Positions 46,323-56,382 of a DNA stretch of 64,000 nt are shown one piece after another; the stretch's first letter is position 1; every line of letters begins with the position of its first letter. The notes below the pieces were generated by a model that ran no database searches, was not told the DNA's origin, and saw only the letters and a program-made list of their open reading frames with translations. The translations under genes were made by a program, and so were the position numbers. Source of the DNA: Fidelibacterota bacterium (GTDB lineage: Bacteria; Fidelibacterota; Marinisomatia; SCGC-AAA003-L08; JACNLC01); contig JABHXA010000008.1 in the NCBI GenBank assembly GCA_018657495.1, forward strand, positions 62,001 through 126,000. The letters are read 5' to 3'.

Positions 46323-47744
46323 TTGAATCCCTGGGATCTCAATGTAAATCTCCAGGATGTGGTTATGGATTTTCTTTACCTAAGCAGTTTCATCATTGCC
46401 GGTACCATTCTTCGTCGCTATGTAAAGTTTTTCCAATCATATCTAGTCCCCAATAATTTTATTGCCGGCGTTTTAGCGCTCATCGTCGGAACTCAATGTC
46501 TCGGTTGGGTGGACCTCCATGTAGACAGGCTTATAATTTATGTCTACCATTTACTTGCCCTCACCTTTATAGCTCTGGGATTACGACAGAGTAAATCACT
46601 TAGGGGTCGTGGTCCAGTAAGTAAAAGTCTTGCCTCTCTCACAGTTTATGTTTTTCAGGCCGTGAGCGGACTCCTCGTCGCACTTCTGCTGTTTTACACA
46701 TTCATGCCGGATCTCTTTGTGGGTATCGGTCTCGTTGTCCCTCTTGGATTTGGTATGGGCCCCGGTCTTGCCGCCACCCTGGCTGGCAGTTGGGAAAAAC
46801 ATGGATTCACCGGCGGGGCCCAGGTAGGCCTCACATTCGCAACGATTGGTTATCTTTACGCTTTTTTCCTTGGCATTGCCATGGTAAAATGGGGGATAAA
46901 AAGAAATAAAGCTGTTTTTATAAAAAGCATCGATCATATTAGCCGGGAAACACGGATTGGCATTCAGAAAAGAGGATATTTCACATCTGCAGGTAAATTA
47001 CCCCAATCGACTGAAGCCATTGAGCCGTTGGCTTTTCACATGGCCGCTATTGGATTTGTGTATCTCCTGACGTATTTAGTGGTAAAAGGAATTACTGATT
47101 TTTTAATATCTAACGGATTATCAGAATTTGTTCCAACGATATGGAGTTTTCATTTTGTGGTTGGCCTTCTGCTCTCATTGGCTGTGAGAAAAATTTTAGA
47201 TAAAACAGATAAAGCATACCTTATTGATAATGGTCTTATGACACGGGGTATGGGGTTATTTTTGGATTACCTTGTAGTCGGCGCTATTGCTGGAATCAGT
47301 TTTACCATTGTCGGCGAATACTGGCTGCCAATCTTGATCATGACTCTGATCGCCGGACCAGGAACATTACTCATCACTTATTATGCCTGTTACCACGCCT
47401 TCTCAGATTATCATTTTGAACGATTTATAACACTATTTGGTGAAATGACTGGTACGGTGAATTCTGCTCTTGTATTGCTGAGGATTGTGGATCCGGAATT
47501 TAAATCACCGGTTGCTGAGGATACTGTTGTCGGGGGAGGGATATCTCTGTTTCTGGGATTTCCACTATTGTATGCCTTGAATATCCCTCTGGTTCATTAC
47601 CATAACAGCATATCCGGTTATTGGGTCACACTTGGGATTATTGTTTTCTACTGGTTGATTCTATTAATATTCTGGCTGAAAACAGGTTACCTAAATTTAA
47701 AAGCAGAGGAGAATACGTCAGTTAATCAGACGAATTCGGTTTAG
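46323..47744 (+). CDS. gltS: Sodium/glutamate symporter family protein (GltS-like)
   Basis: Polytopic inner-membrane Na+-coupled carrier. About ten to twelve hydrophobic helices in two inverted halves; family-typical stretches are YLVPNNFIAGVLALIVG, GFGMGPGLAATLAGSWEK and, in the second half, FGEMTGTVNSALVLLRIVDP. Length 473 is slightly longer than E. coli GltS (about 400). Start is TTG 46323 with AAGGA upstream. GC is locally high (one line at 46741 is about 60%). Its 3' end overlaps the convergent E2-like gene by 23 bp. Confidence 0.88.
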   Translation: MNPWDLNVNLQDVVMDFLYLSSFIIAGTILRRYVKFFQSYLVPNNFIAGVLALIVGTQCLGWVDLHVDRLIIYVYHLLALTFIALGLRQSKSLRGRGPVSKSLASLTVYVFQAVSGLLVALLLFYTFMPDLFVGIGLVVPLGFGMGPGLAATLAGSWEKHGFTGGAQVGLTFATIGYLYAFFLGIAMVKWGIKRNKAVFIKSIDHISRETRIGIQKRGYFTSAGKLPQSTEAIEPLAFHMAAIGFVYLLTYLVVKGITDFLISNGLSEFVPTIWSFHFVVGLLLSLAVRKILDKTDKAYLIDNGLMTRGMGLFLDYLVVGAIAGISFTIVGEYWLPILIMTLIAGPGTLLITYYACYHAFSDYHFERFITLFGEMTGTVNSALVLLRIVDPEFKSPVAEDTVVGGGISLFLGFPLLYALNIPLVHYHNSISGYWVTLGIIVFYWLILLIFWLKTGYLNLKAEENTSVNQTNSV

Positions 47745-48537
47745 CCAGTAATTTAGGGTTTTCAAGATACTTTATTGCCGCTGCTGCTAGTCTGCCTCCA
47801 TGATACCCATCTGAAATTCGATGATCAAAAGTACCATTTAATGGCAGCATCGTCCGGATTACAATCTCACCATCCCGTACTACCGGTTTATCTTCTGCTT
47901 TGCCAAGAATGATAACTGCTGCCAGATTGGACCCTGGGAAAAGAGCTGCAGTACCACGTGTCAATCCATGAGAGCCAATATTGGTTAAAAGTATTGACCC
48001 AAAAGTATCATGTCCCAGTCCCAGGGATTTAATATCAATCCCCAATGTACCGGTGATAAACCGAATTAAGTTGAATATCCAACTGCGAAACGGCCAGGGG
48101 ATAGAGGCGAGATATTTTTTGGTGTTACCTGATCTATTCATCTTTCCTGCCCGGGTTTTATCGACACGAGCCTGAATTTCGTCAGCAATATCAAAAACAG
48201 TTTTCCTATGAGCGTTGCGTATACGAATACTACCCATTTCACCACCGCCACCCATGTTAATGGCTAGCATAACCACTACATCTTCCCGTGGATATAATTT
48301 GCCACGCCGCACAAAAGAATTCATTTCAGGTATATCATATCCCAAAGCTCTTCCCAATGCGGATGCAACAAGATGAGTCACAGTGATTCGAATCCCTTTT
48401 TCCTTTTGTTCTTCGATAAATTCTAAAGACTTTGTAATGTCAATATCCATGCCGCCATGAGTTCGCCCGTCCCTTGGCGCTGAATAAATAGCAGTGGATA
48501 GCTTCCTCCATGTTGTGTTCAATTTATCTGTTTTCAC
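47722..48537 (-). CDS. Stand-alone 2-oxoacid dehydrogenase E2-type acyltransferase domain
   Basis: Matches only the catalytic (CAT-like) domain of E2 enzymes. Active-site pattern FDHRISDGYHGGR supplies the H-x3-DG motif near residues 237-243; the N-terminal WRKLSTAIYSAPRDGRTHGG and ITVTHLVASALGRAL are also E2-like. No lipoyl or E3-binding domain is present. It therefore cannot work as a normal E2 and may transfer acyl groups from another carrier. GTG start at 48537 with AAGGAAAT upstream. The gene stands alone, convergent with gltS. Confidence 0.85.
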   Translation of the reverse strand: MKTDKLNTTWRKLSTAIYSAPRDGRTHGGMDIDITKSLEFIEEQKEKGIRITVTHLVASALGRALGYDIPEMNSFVRRGKLYPREDVVVMLAINMGGGGEMGSIRIRNAHRKTVFDIADEIQARVDKTRAGKMNRSGNTKKYLASIPWPFRSWIFNLIRFITGTLGIDIKSLGLGHDTFGSILLTNIGSHGLTRGTAALFPGSNLAAVIILGKAEDKPVVRDGEIVIRTMLPLNGTFDHRISDGYHGGRLAAAAIKYLENPKLLAKPNSSD

Positions 48538-48838
48538 TTGATTGGATTTCCTTGATATTTTGGAGTGTAACTTATATCCGCCATGATGAAATATGGAATT
48601 CTCAATTTATTTTTAGAGAACTTGACCTCTATTAATAAATATAGAAGTAAGTGATTAAAGAATAATCAAACAGAGGAAAATAAAAATTAAGAAGACATAT
48701 TTCTTTGAATTATCATTTGATAAAATTATTTCATTTGCATTGTGTTGGAATTATATAAATTAAACCTTCGTTTATCGCTTCACTTTCTATTTGAATAACA
48801 CAACAAACTATCCTCTCTAAAGGGGATACAATTAATTT
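48538..48838. other. 301-bp divergent intergenic region
   Basis: AT-rich promoter region between the E2-like gene (minus) and the TIGR02206 gene (plus). No gene, hairpin or repeat stood out. Confidence 0.4.
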
Positions 48839-49564
48839 ATGAAAAAATATTTTCTAAAGCAATTTGATGGTGAATCATTTCAACTATTTAATACGCCGCA
48901 TCTGAGTGCATTGGTGATTATCTTTGCGATAATCACAGTGATCTATTTCCTCAAAATAAATAAATCGGACAAATGGCTCGAGCGAATCAGGTATTTACTC
49001 ATTTTCATAATTCCTTTAAATGAAATATCATGGCATACCTGGATATCTTCACTTGGAGAATGGAGCATCCAGGAAGATTTGCCTCTTCATCTTTGCAGTT
49101 TGATGATATGGATGTCACCTCTTTTATTGCTTAAAAAGAATTTTCGAATATATGAGTTTGTATTTTTTCTGGGTATCGGCGGTGCCTTTCAATCTTTAAT
49201 GACACCAAATCTGACCTATTATAATTTCCCACATTATCGTTTCTTTCAAACCTTTATTGGTCATGGAGGAATATTGATTACGGCTGTATTTATGACCGTG
49301 GTTGATGGTTTACGACCTGAGCGAAAATCCGGTATAAGAGTATTTCTCATTGCCAATGTCTATATGATCATTATTTTGTTTGTCAATAAAGTCATTGGTA
49401 GCAATTATATGTGGGTATCTGGAAAACCGGAAGCCGCCAGTCTTCTTGATTATCTGGGGCCTTGGCCATACTATATCATTGGGATTGAAGTTATGGCCAT
49501 CCTGACAATTATCATTCTCAGTATTCCATTTTATCGGGAATGGTCAAAGGCAAAAAAAGTATAA
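48839..49564 (+). CDS. TIGR02206 (YwaF-like) integral membrane protein
   Basis: Six to seven hydrophobic helices in 241 residues. The family signature is visible: FNTPHLSAL at the start, PLHLCSLMIWMSPLLLL in the middle, GIGGAFQSLMTPNLTYYNFPH, and GHGGILITAVFMTVVDGLRP, with NYMWVSGKPEAASLLDYLGPWP near the end. Function of the family is unknown. A single gene. Confidence 0.9.
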   Translation: MKKYFLKQFDGESFQLFNTPHLSALVIIFAIITVIYFLKINKSDKWLERIRYLLIFIIPLNEISWHTWISSLGEWSIQEDLPLHLCSLMIWMSPLLLLKKNFRIYEFVFFLGIGGAFQSLMTPNLTYYNFPHYRFFQTFIGHGGILITAVFMTVVDGLRPERKSGIRVFLIANVYMIIILFVNKVIGSNYMWVSGKPEAASLLDYLGPWPYYIIGIEVMAILTIIILSIPFYREWSKAKKV

Positions 49565-49791
49565 ATTCATTCTTTAGGTGGTTATATTTTAGGCTCACAT
49601 CGAATAATCGATAAATCTCTCAAATAAATAAAAATAATCCATAAATTTCGTCGCCATTAAACGTTTCAATCGGCGTGTAAAAATGGATATCATCACCACA
49701 AATTCTACATAAACACATATTTTAATTTCAGTGAGATATATTAATCGTATTACGTATTAACAGTTAATCTGATATTATTCAGGGATTACAT

Positions 49792-51186
49792 ATGAAAATT
49801 ATCCGTCTTTCTATTTTATTGATTTGTTCAAATATATTTGCACAGGATGACCTGTCTTTGATATTTTACTATGATCAAATAATTTCACCCGTGGAAAATG
49901 CCAATCAAAAATCACCAGACATGATCACTGATATGGACGGAGTGCTTCACATCACTTGGGTAGAGCAGATAGCCGGTCATAAAAATATCAGGTATTGTAA
50001 ATCTGAAGACGGGGGTGCCACGTTTACATCGCCGACACAGGTTAACAATCATAATAATAGCATTATCGCGTATAATCAGGCCGGACCCAAAATTAGAATA
50101 CGTGGGGATGAACTGCTTATAATTTATATGGATAACAGAACGGGTACAACTTCTCCCTATTTAAGCAGATCACTTGATGGTGGAGATAACTGGCTTCAGG
50201 AAATTATGGTTAGTGACCAACCCCATCTAAATTTATATCCAGATATTGAAATTGACAGTAGCGGAAATATTCATGTCATCTACTATAATTACAATGCCAA
50301 TTATTTTATCGAAGATGTACGTTATACATATGCGCCGCCGGGTACGATTGATTTTGTTGCCTCTATTTCAACTGGCCTGGTTAATGATGAAGCTGAACCT
50401 TGCGATTGTTGTCAGCCTGATCTTGCCATCTCAGAAAATGATGATTTGTATATTGCTTATAGAAATAATATTAACAATATTCGGGATCATTATTTAGTTG
50501 TAAAACCAGTAGGGGATGACTTCTTTTCCGAATCAATTCGAATTTCCACCTATAATGATTTTATTGATTTCTGTCCATCGTCCGGACCATCAATTGCCTT
50601 TAATGGAAATACTATTGCTGTCAGTTATATGGTGTATCAAAATCTCAGTTCTTATATAAATTATTCCAGTCTGGATGAATTATCATTTAACAATGAAATA
50701 AATGTCCAAATTTCTGATGCGATGCAAAATTACCCTCAATCAATTCTGCATAATAATTTTATCCATTCATCATGGGTTGATTTTAGCAACGGCAGTGCTG
50801 ATATATATTATGGTGTCAGTGAGATAGGTTCTGGTGAAATTCAAAATGTCCAGAGAGTCCATCAATTTGAAGAGGATAATGGCATAAGTCAGCTGGATCA
50901 AAAAATCTTATGGGATAATGAATTTCTATACTGTCTGTGGTCAGATCAAAGAGATGGTCACTTTCAAATATATATTTCTAAAACATCTGCTGACGCATTC
51001 GTCCAGGGTGATGTAAACCAGGATGGAGAAATTGATGTTTTGGATATTATTGTCACAGTGAACCTGATTCATCAAAGTGATTACAATGCAATTGCGGATT
51101 TAAATGGCGACGGGTTATTAAATGTTTTGGATATCATCCAGCTAATAAATTTAATTTTATTTGATTCGGATCCCCTTGTTGAATAA
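49792..51186 (+). CDS. Secreted BNR/sialidase-like beta-propeller protein with dockerin-like tail
   Basis: Signal peptide (about 1-18, ending IFAQ). The middle (about 30-395) has Asp-box/BNR-like turns such as SEDGGATFTSP and SLDGGDNWLQE, indicating a sialidase-type propeller. Catalytic sialidase residues were not identified, so it may be only a binding fold. A CDCCQP cysteine cluster lies near 203-207. The C-terminus (about 403-455) is a dockerin-like pair (GDVNQDGEIDVLDI and DLNGDGLLNVLDI), with a short extra tail after it. AGGGAT lies 6 bases before the ATG. Monocistronic. Confidence 0.85.
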   Translation: MKIIRLSILLICSNIFAQDDLSLIFYYDQIISPVENANQKSPDMITDMDGVLHITWVEQIAGHKNIRYCKSEDGGATFTSPTQVNNHNNSIIAYNQAGPKIRIRGDELLIIYMDNRTGTTSPYLSRSLDGGDNWLQEIMVSDQPHLNLYPDIEIDSSGNIHVIYYNYNANYFIEDVRYTYAPPGTIDFVASISTGLVNDEAEPCDCCQPDLAISENDDLYIAYRNNINNIRDHYLVVKPVGDDFFSESIRISTYNDFIDFCPSSGPSIAFNGNTIAVSYMVYQNLSSYINYSSLDELSFNNEINVQISDAMQNYPQSILHNNFIHSSWVDFSNGSADIYYGVSEIGSGEIQNVQRVHQFEEDNGISQLDQKILWDNEFLYCLWSDQRDGHFQIYISKTSADAFVQGDVNQDGEIDVLDIIVTVNLIHQSDYNAIADLNGDGLLNVLDIIQLINLILFDSDPLVE

Positions 51187-51355
51187 TCTATTTACCAAAT
51201 TATATATAATCAGGATATAGTTAACAGTTATGCCAATGGGAAGCAGGTAAATTAACGATGTACATTTTCGATTTTATTTGACAATTGAATTTATACAAAT
51301 ATACATTATTACAAATTGACCAGAACAAAAAATTGATGAAAAAAAATAGGACTTT

Positions 51356-52561
51356 ATGAAATTCAGTGAACTGAATCTTCCTTCAAATATTCTCAAATCG
51401 CTCCATAGAATGGGGTTTGAGGATATGACTCCAATTCAGGAGGCCACATATCCCATTATTTCTGCAGGGCAGGATTTATGTGCTTTGGCAGAGACTGGCT
51501 CCGGTAAAACAGCTGCCTGTGTTATACCATTGATACAGAAGATCGATACATCTCAAAATACTATCCAGGGTCTGGTCATTGTGCCTACCCGTGAATTATG
51601 TCTACAGTATGTGACGGATATTCAGCGAATTGCTGAAAAGACGGACCTGGCGCCATTTGCCATTTATGGTGGATTCAGCCGGCATATACAAATTGCCAAA
51701 TTACAGCATGGTGTTCATATCCTGGTTGCTACACCGGGTCGACTCATTGACCTACTGTACGAAGGTCATGTTGAACTTTCAAATGTAAAATGTGCCATCC
51801 TTGATGAGGCCGATGAACTATTACAGGAGGGATTTTTCAGTGAGATAAAACTCCTACTGTCCTGCATCATCCAGGATCATCAGACCATCCTTTTTTCTGC
51901 AACGATGGCTGATAACATAAAAGAACTGGCTCATGAATGTTTGCACGATCCAAAACATATTTCGCTTGTAAAAAATAGAGCTGCTCCTGTCAGTATAGAA
52001 CATTGTTTTTATTATCTTCATCCAAAGGATAAAGAATCAAAGCTATTACAATTTATAAAGGAGGAAAATATTAACCAGGCGATCATATTTTGCAATGCTC
52101 GTCATCTTGTCGATAAACTGCATCGTACTCTCCGCGACACCATTAAATACGTAGATTTTATCCATGGCGGGATTCCCCAGGAAAGACGTACTTCAATTAT
52201 TAGAAAATTCAGGAAAAAGGATATACAATATTTAATCGCTACGGATGTTGCCGGCAGAGGTCTTGATTTTTCGCATGTATCTCACATCATCAATTGGGAT
52301 TTCCCCGGAGGTTCTGAGCAATATACCCATCGCACCGGAAGAGCAGGGCGTATGGGCCGGAAAGGTAAAGCCGTAACTTTTGTTACTAATAGAGACAAAT
52401 CAGGTTTTACAAAGCTGATCCGAGCCAAAAAAATTACCCCTGTTTGGATTGGTAATGATCCAACCTCAGGCAGCAGTCATACTTCAAATGACCAGCAATC
52501 AAAACCCGCCAAAAAGAAACGACCCTTCAACCGAAATCGTAACAGAAATCGAAAAGATTAA
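51356..52561 (+). CDS. DEAD-box RNA helicase
   Basis: ATP-dependent RNA helicase. Motifs in order: Q motif (MTPIQEATYP), I (AETGSGKT), Ia (PTRELC), TPGR, II (DEAD at about 150), III (SAT), IV-V (ATDVAGRGLD) and VI (HRTGRAGRMG). The C-terminal 35 residues are a basic, Asn/Arg/Lys-rich tail for RNA contact. Length 401 is that of a minimal bacterial helicase such as RhlE or CsdA-like cold-shock enzymes. Followed 73 bp later by a small gene on the same strand. Confidence 0.95.
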   Translation: MKFSELNLPSNILKSLHRMGFEDMTPIQEATYPIISAGQDLCALAETGSGKTAACVIPLIQKIDTSQNTIQGLVIVPTRELCLQYVTDIQRIAEKTDLAPFAIYGGFSRHIQIAKLQHGVHILVATPGRLIDLLYEGHVELSNVKCAILDEADELLQEGFFSEIKLLLSCIIQDHQTILFSATMADNIKELAHECLHDPKHISLVKNRAAPVSIEHCFYYLHPKDKESKLLQFIKEENINQAIIFCNARHLVDKLHRTLRDTIKYVDFIHGGIPQERRTSIIRKFRKKDIQYLIATDVAGRGLDFSHVSHIINWDFPGGSEQYTHRTGRAGRMGRKGKAVTFVTNRDKSGFTKLIRAKKITPVWIGNDPTSGSSHTSNDQQSKPAKKKRPFNRNRNRNRKD

Positions 52562-52634
52562 TAATAGCAATAGTTACATAATTATATATCAATTATTAGT
52601 TGAAGTGTGATTTCAATGATTTTATGGAGATAAG

Positions 52635-52874
52635 TTGAAACAGAAATTTTTGAATGATCTAGGTTTTGTTTTTAAAATTTCCAAAAGTAACAATGTGCAG
52701 ATAACTCATCATGGCAAACTGGCAACCACATTACGTGGAAGTAAAGCTGTTTCTTTTATTGAGAATATGAGTGGGACAGATTTTATTGATCAACAGCAAT
52801 TGATGGCAAGACTTACGGGGAACTATAAACGGGGTAATGAGAAAACGGCAAAAACTCATCCCAGGAATAGGTGA
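52635..52874 (+). CDS. Small hypothetical protein, 79 aa, after the helicase
   Basis: Not recognised. A compact mixed alpha/beta sequence (FKISKSNNVQITHHGKLATT, then LRGSKAVSFIENMSG) with a basic tail (KRGNEKTAKTHPRNR), suggesting nucleic-acid contact. TTG start, with GGAG 5 bases ahead. Its place just after the DEAD-box gene suggests an RNA-related role. Inference only. Confidence 0.65.
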   Translation: MKQKFLNDLGFVFKISKSNNVQITHHGKLATTLRGSKAVSFIENMSGTDFIDQQQLMARLTGNYKRGNEKTAKTHPRNR

Positions 52875-53091
52875 CCAATTTAAATAAAATAGAGATAACA
52901 CTTCATCGATCTCTGAAAGTATAAAAGATTGAGGTGAACTTTGGGTAAACAAACCACCTCACTTATACAGATATAATTATTGATGGAGTAAAATCAAATA
53001 TATCCTTAATATAGTGGTGCAATTTCACATAGAGAAATTGTTAATACTAATTTTGATTTATTATAAATAAATTCAACGGGACAAAACTCTG

Positions 53092-55641
53092 ATGGACAAA
53101 ATACTTAAAATACCAGCAGTTTTTTTACTTATATACTTATTATTACTTTCCATTTCATTTACCCAGGATCATTGGGAAACCGCAATATATTCAGACGATA
53201 ATTGGAACTATGATCTCCCGGACAATGAGCCGCATTATAGTTGGAGATTACTTTCCTTTAATGATTCAAACTGGGATAATGGGCCAGGAGGATTTGGTTA
53301 TTCCGATGGTGATGATCAGACAATAGTAAATCAGACAATATCGGTTTACCTCCGACGAGCCTTCAATATCGAGGACAAAGATAAATTGGTCGAAGCCATA
53401 TTTCATGCTGATTATGATGATGGTTTCATTGCCTATTTAAATGGTACTGAGTTTGCCCGCTCAGCAAATCTTGGCAATTTTGGATCATTTATCCCCTATA
53501 ATGAGGGAACCGACTGGGATCATGAAGCCCAAATGTATCAAGGCGGTGAACCTGAGGCATTTACATTGGACTCAGATTCGCTAGAAGAATTGCTGGAAAA
53601 TGGACAAAATATCCTCGCCATTCAGGTCCATAATGTCAGTATAACATCTTCAGATTTATCCAGCAATTTTTTTCTAACATTTGGTATAAGCGATGAATCA
53701 AGTTTTTATGGCCCACCGCCGGATTGGTTTACAACTCCGGTCACTTATGATTCCTCTCATCTACCCATTGTTATAATCGACACTGAAGGTCAGGAGATTG
53801 TCAGTCAATATAAAATTACTGCCCAAATGGGCATTATATCCAATGGACCTGGTGAGTTAAATTATCTTTCAGACCCGTTTAATCATTATGAAGGTCAGAT
53901 CGGTATTGAGATTCGGGGATCGTCTTCACAGATGTTTCCCAAAAAACAATATGCCGTTGAAACCAGGGATGGTACCGGGGAGAATTTGAATTTCCCCCTT
54001 CTTGATTTGCCATCAGAAAATGACTGGATCCTTTATGCCCCTTATAGTGATAAGTCATTAATACGTAATGTGCTTTCATATAAGCTAGCTCGTGATACTG
54101 GCAGATACGCCAGCCGCAGTGAATTTTGTGAAGTATATATAAATGGTGATTATAAAGGTTTGTATGTGTTGATGGAGAAGATTAAACGGGATAATAACCG
54201 GGTGGATATTTCGAGTATTGATCCTGACGATATTGCAGGGGATAGTCTTACCGGCGGTTATATTGTCAAAGTAGATAAATGGGAAGGTGAAAATAATCAG
54301 GGATGGTATTCACCAATCCAATACCAATACCATGACCCTACTTTTATTCAGTATCATTATCCAAAACCTGATAATCTGGTTAACGAGCAAATGACATATA
54401 TCCAAAATTATATGAATGGTTTTGAAGCTCTCATGGCAAGCAATCAATATGACGACCCTGAAACCGGTTATTATAATGTTATCAATTTAAATTCGTTTAT
54501 CCATGTGGCGTTGATGAATGAGATATCAAGAAATGTCGATGGTTATCGCCTCAGCGCATTTATGTACAAGGATAGAGACAGCATTGACGGCAGGCTGACG
54601 ATGGGTCCCATTTGGGATTATAATTTGGCTTTTGGTAATGCGGATTATTATGATGGGGCAAATCCTGAAGGATGGCAAATCGAATTTGAAAATGACTGGG
54701 ACCAATTTGCAAACCCTTTTTGGTGGATGCGTGCCTGGCAGGATACCACTTTCCGGAATACTTTTAATTATCAATGGCAGACCTTGAGACAGACTGTTTT
54801 TTCTGATGCATATATTTTGAGTGAGATAGACTCACTGGTAAATATTATTGGTGATGCCAGTATAAGAAATTTCCAGAGATGGCCCATATTGGATCAATAT
54901 GTGTGGCCAAATGCCTATATTGGAAATACATACGAAAATGAGATAATATATTTGAAGGATTGGATATTAAATCGGATGACCTGGATTGACAGTCAAACAC
55001 AGGTTGATCCTGGACAATGGTTGCTGCCCGAATTGGTAATAAATGAATTCCTCGCGATTAATAACACAACTATAAGCGATGAACTTGATGAATATGATGA
55101 TTGGCTCGAAATTTATAACTATGGAGCAGAATCTATAGATATTGGGGGAATGCATCTCTCTGATGATCTTTCTAACTTAAGTAAATATCAAATACCGGAG
55201 GGCGATCCTTCAACAATCATCCCAGGTGGTGGATTCCTGTTGGTTTGGTGTGATAATGATGGCGAGCAGGGCGCACTTCATACCACATTCAATCTGGGTA
55301 GTGGGGGTGATGATGTGGTGCTGGTTAAAAATGACGGATTTACAATCATCGATTCCTATTCATTTGGTCTACAAACAGAAGATATCTCAAAAGGCCGAGT
55401 CGAGGATGGGGCAGAGGACTGGGTATTTTTTGTCAATCCTTCACCAGGTCTTACAAATAGTTCCGGTGAATGTCTACCCGGAGATGTGACAGGAGACGGG
55501 GCATTGGATGTTCTTGATATTGTCATGATTGTCAACTGTATCCTTGATAATACAGGTGAATGCAATTGTGCTGATCTTGATAATAGTGGTGATTTGGATA
55601 TCTTAGATCTGGTTCTGATAATAAATTTAATTCTGGATTGA
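53092..55641 (+). CDS. Secreted CotH-kinase family protein with lamin-tail and dockerin-like domains
   Basis: Signal peptide (about 1-24). Residues about 25-200 form a jelly-roll-like beta domain. A CotH domain (about 225-580) has IEIRGSSSQMFPKKQYAVET, VYINGDYKGLYVLMEKIKRD and GPIWDYNLAFGN, the elements of this atypical protein-kinase fold. A lamin-tail domain (about 645-790) starts LVINEFLAINN and has DWLEIYN. A dockerin-like pair ends the chain (GDVTGDGALDVLDI, DLDNSGDLDILDL). CotH proteins phosphorylate proteins outside the cytosol. Monocistronic. Confidence 0.92.
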   Translation: MDKILKIPAVFLLIYLLLLSISFTQDHWETAIYSDDNWNYDLPDNEPHYSWRLLSFNDSNWDNGPGGFGYSDGDDQTIVNQTISVYLRRAFNIEDKDKLVEAIFHADYDDGFIAYLNGTEFARSANLGNFGSFIPYNEGTDWDHEAQMYQGGEPEAFTLDSDSLEELLENGQNILAIQVHNVSITSSDLSSNFFLTFGISDESSFYGPPPDWFTTPVTYDSSHLPIVIIDTEGQEIVSQYKITAQMGIISNGPGELNYLSDPFNHYEGQIGIEIRGSSSQMFPKKQYAVETRDGTGENLNFPLLDLPSENDWILYAPYSDKSLIRNVLSYKLARDTGRYASRSEFCEVYINGDYKGLYVLMEKIKRDNNRVDISSIDPDDIAGDSLTGGYIVKVDKWEGENNQGWYSPIQYQYHDPTFIQYHYPKPDNLVNEQMTYIQNYMNGFEALMASNQYDDPETGYYNVINLNSFIHVALMNEISRNVDGYRLSAFMYKDRDSIDGRLTMGPIWDYNLAFGNADYYDGANPEGWQIEFENDWDQFANPFWWMRAWQDTTFRNTFNYQWQTLRQTVFSDAYILSEIDSLVNIIGDASIRNFQRWPILDQYVWPNAYIGNTYENEIIYLKDWILNRMTWIDSQTQVDPGQWLLPELVINEFLAINNTTISDELDEYDDWLEIYNYGAESIDIGGMHLSDDLSNLSKYQIPEGDPSTIIPGGGFLLVWCDNDGEQGALHTTFNLGSGGDDVVLVKNDGFTIIDSYSFGLQTEDISKGRVEDGAEDWVFFVNPSPGLTNSSGECLPGDVTGDGALDVLDIVMIVNCILDNTGECNCADLDNSGDLDILDLVLIINLILD

Positions 55642-56048
55642 AAAATTCAACTCAAAATATAGCGATGGTTAAAATGTTATAAACAAACAGTCACACAACT
55701 CATTATTCCGCGCCAATTAATCTGACAAATAGATATTTCTCGCTTCATCTTCCCATAAAAATACTAGAACTCATCGATAATTTTTAAATAATTAAAATAA
55801 TTTAATTCTTTTTTTAAGACCAATAAACTTCTGAAAACGTTATTGAAATTTTATATCAAATACAACATTTATCGACGGTAATTATATCAGAGTGGATACA
55901 TCAGCAGATTCCTGATTATCGTTGAATCACCCAATAATATCCCATCAATTTTGTATTAATAATTTATTAATCCGTAATAAATAGTATTATGTATTGCACG
56001 GTACTATCTAATAGCTATATATTTGTTATACATTGTTAATGGATAATT
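55642..56048. other. 407-bp intergenic region before padR
   Basis: Very AT-rich. An AT-only near-palindrome lies around 55783-55805, followed by a T-run, and might serve as a weak terminator for the CotH gene. The right end holds the GTATTA element. No gene seen. Confidence 0.4.
55953..55996. promoter_or_regulatory. GTATTA-type element before padR
   Basis: GTATTA at 55953-55958 and the direct repeat GTATTAT-GTATTG at 55984-55996. The 12-mer GTATTATGTATT (55984-55995) is the exact reverse complement of 23345-23356 before the RHH regulator gene. Possible operator. Confidence 0.45.
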
Positions 56049-56378
56049 ATGAAAATTGAAAATACAAAAGCACAAATGAGAAAGGGAGTACTTGAGTACT
56101 GTATCCTTTCTATACTAAAAAATAAAGAAGCATATCCATCGGATATTCTTGGATTACTAAAAGACGCAAATTTGATTGTGGTGGAGGGAACGATATATCC
56201 CTTACTGACCAGATTAAAAAATGCGGAGTTACTTTCCTACCGCTGGGAGGAGTCTACATCTGGCCCGCCGAGGAAATACTACGATATCACAAACGAAGGC
56301 AAAACCTTCCTGTCTGATCTTGATCAGACCTGGGCAGATCTTGTCAAAGCCGTTAAACTAACAACAAAAAAATCATAG
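56049..56378 (+). CDS. PadR-family transcriptional regulator
   Basis: Winged-helix regulator: KGVLEYCILSILKNKEAY (helix 1-2), SDILGLLKDANLIVVEGTIYPLLTRLKNAELLSY (recognition helix and wing start) and SGPPRKYYDITNEGKTFL (wing). It is a short, PadR subfamily-2 form of 109 aa without the long C-terminal dimer arm. 4 bp before the PspC gene, a frequent pairing in Bacteroidota-like genomes, where PadR represses the adjacent membrane-stress genes. Confidence 0.93.
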   Translation: MKIENTKAQMRKGVLEYCILSILKNKEAYPSDILGLLKDANLIVVEGTIYPLLTRLKNAELLSYRWEESTSGPPRKYYDITNEGKTFLSDLDQTWADLVKAVKLTTKKS

Positions 56379-56382
56379 AGCC

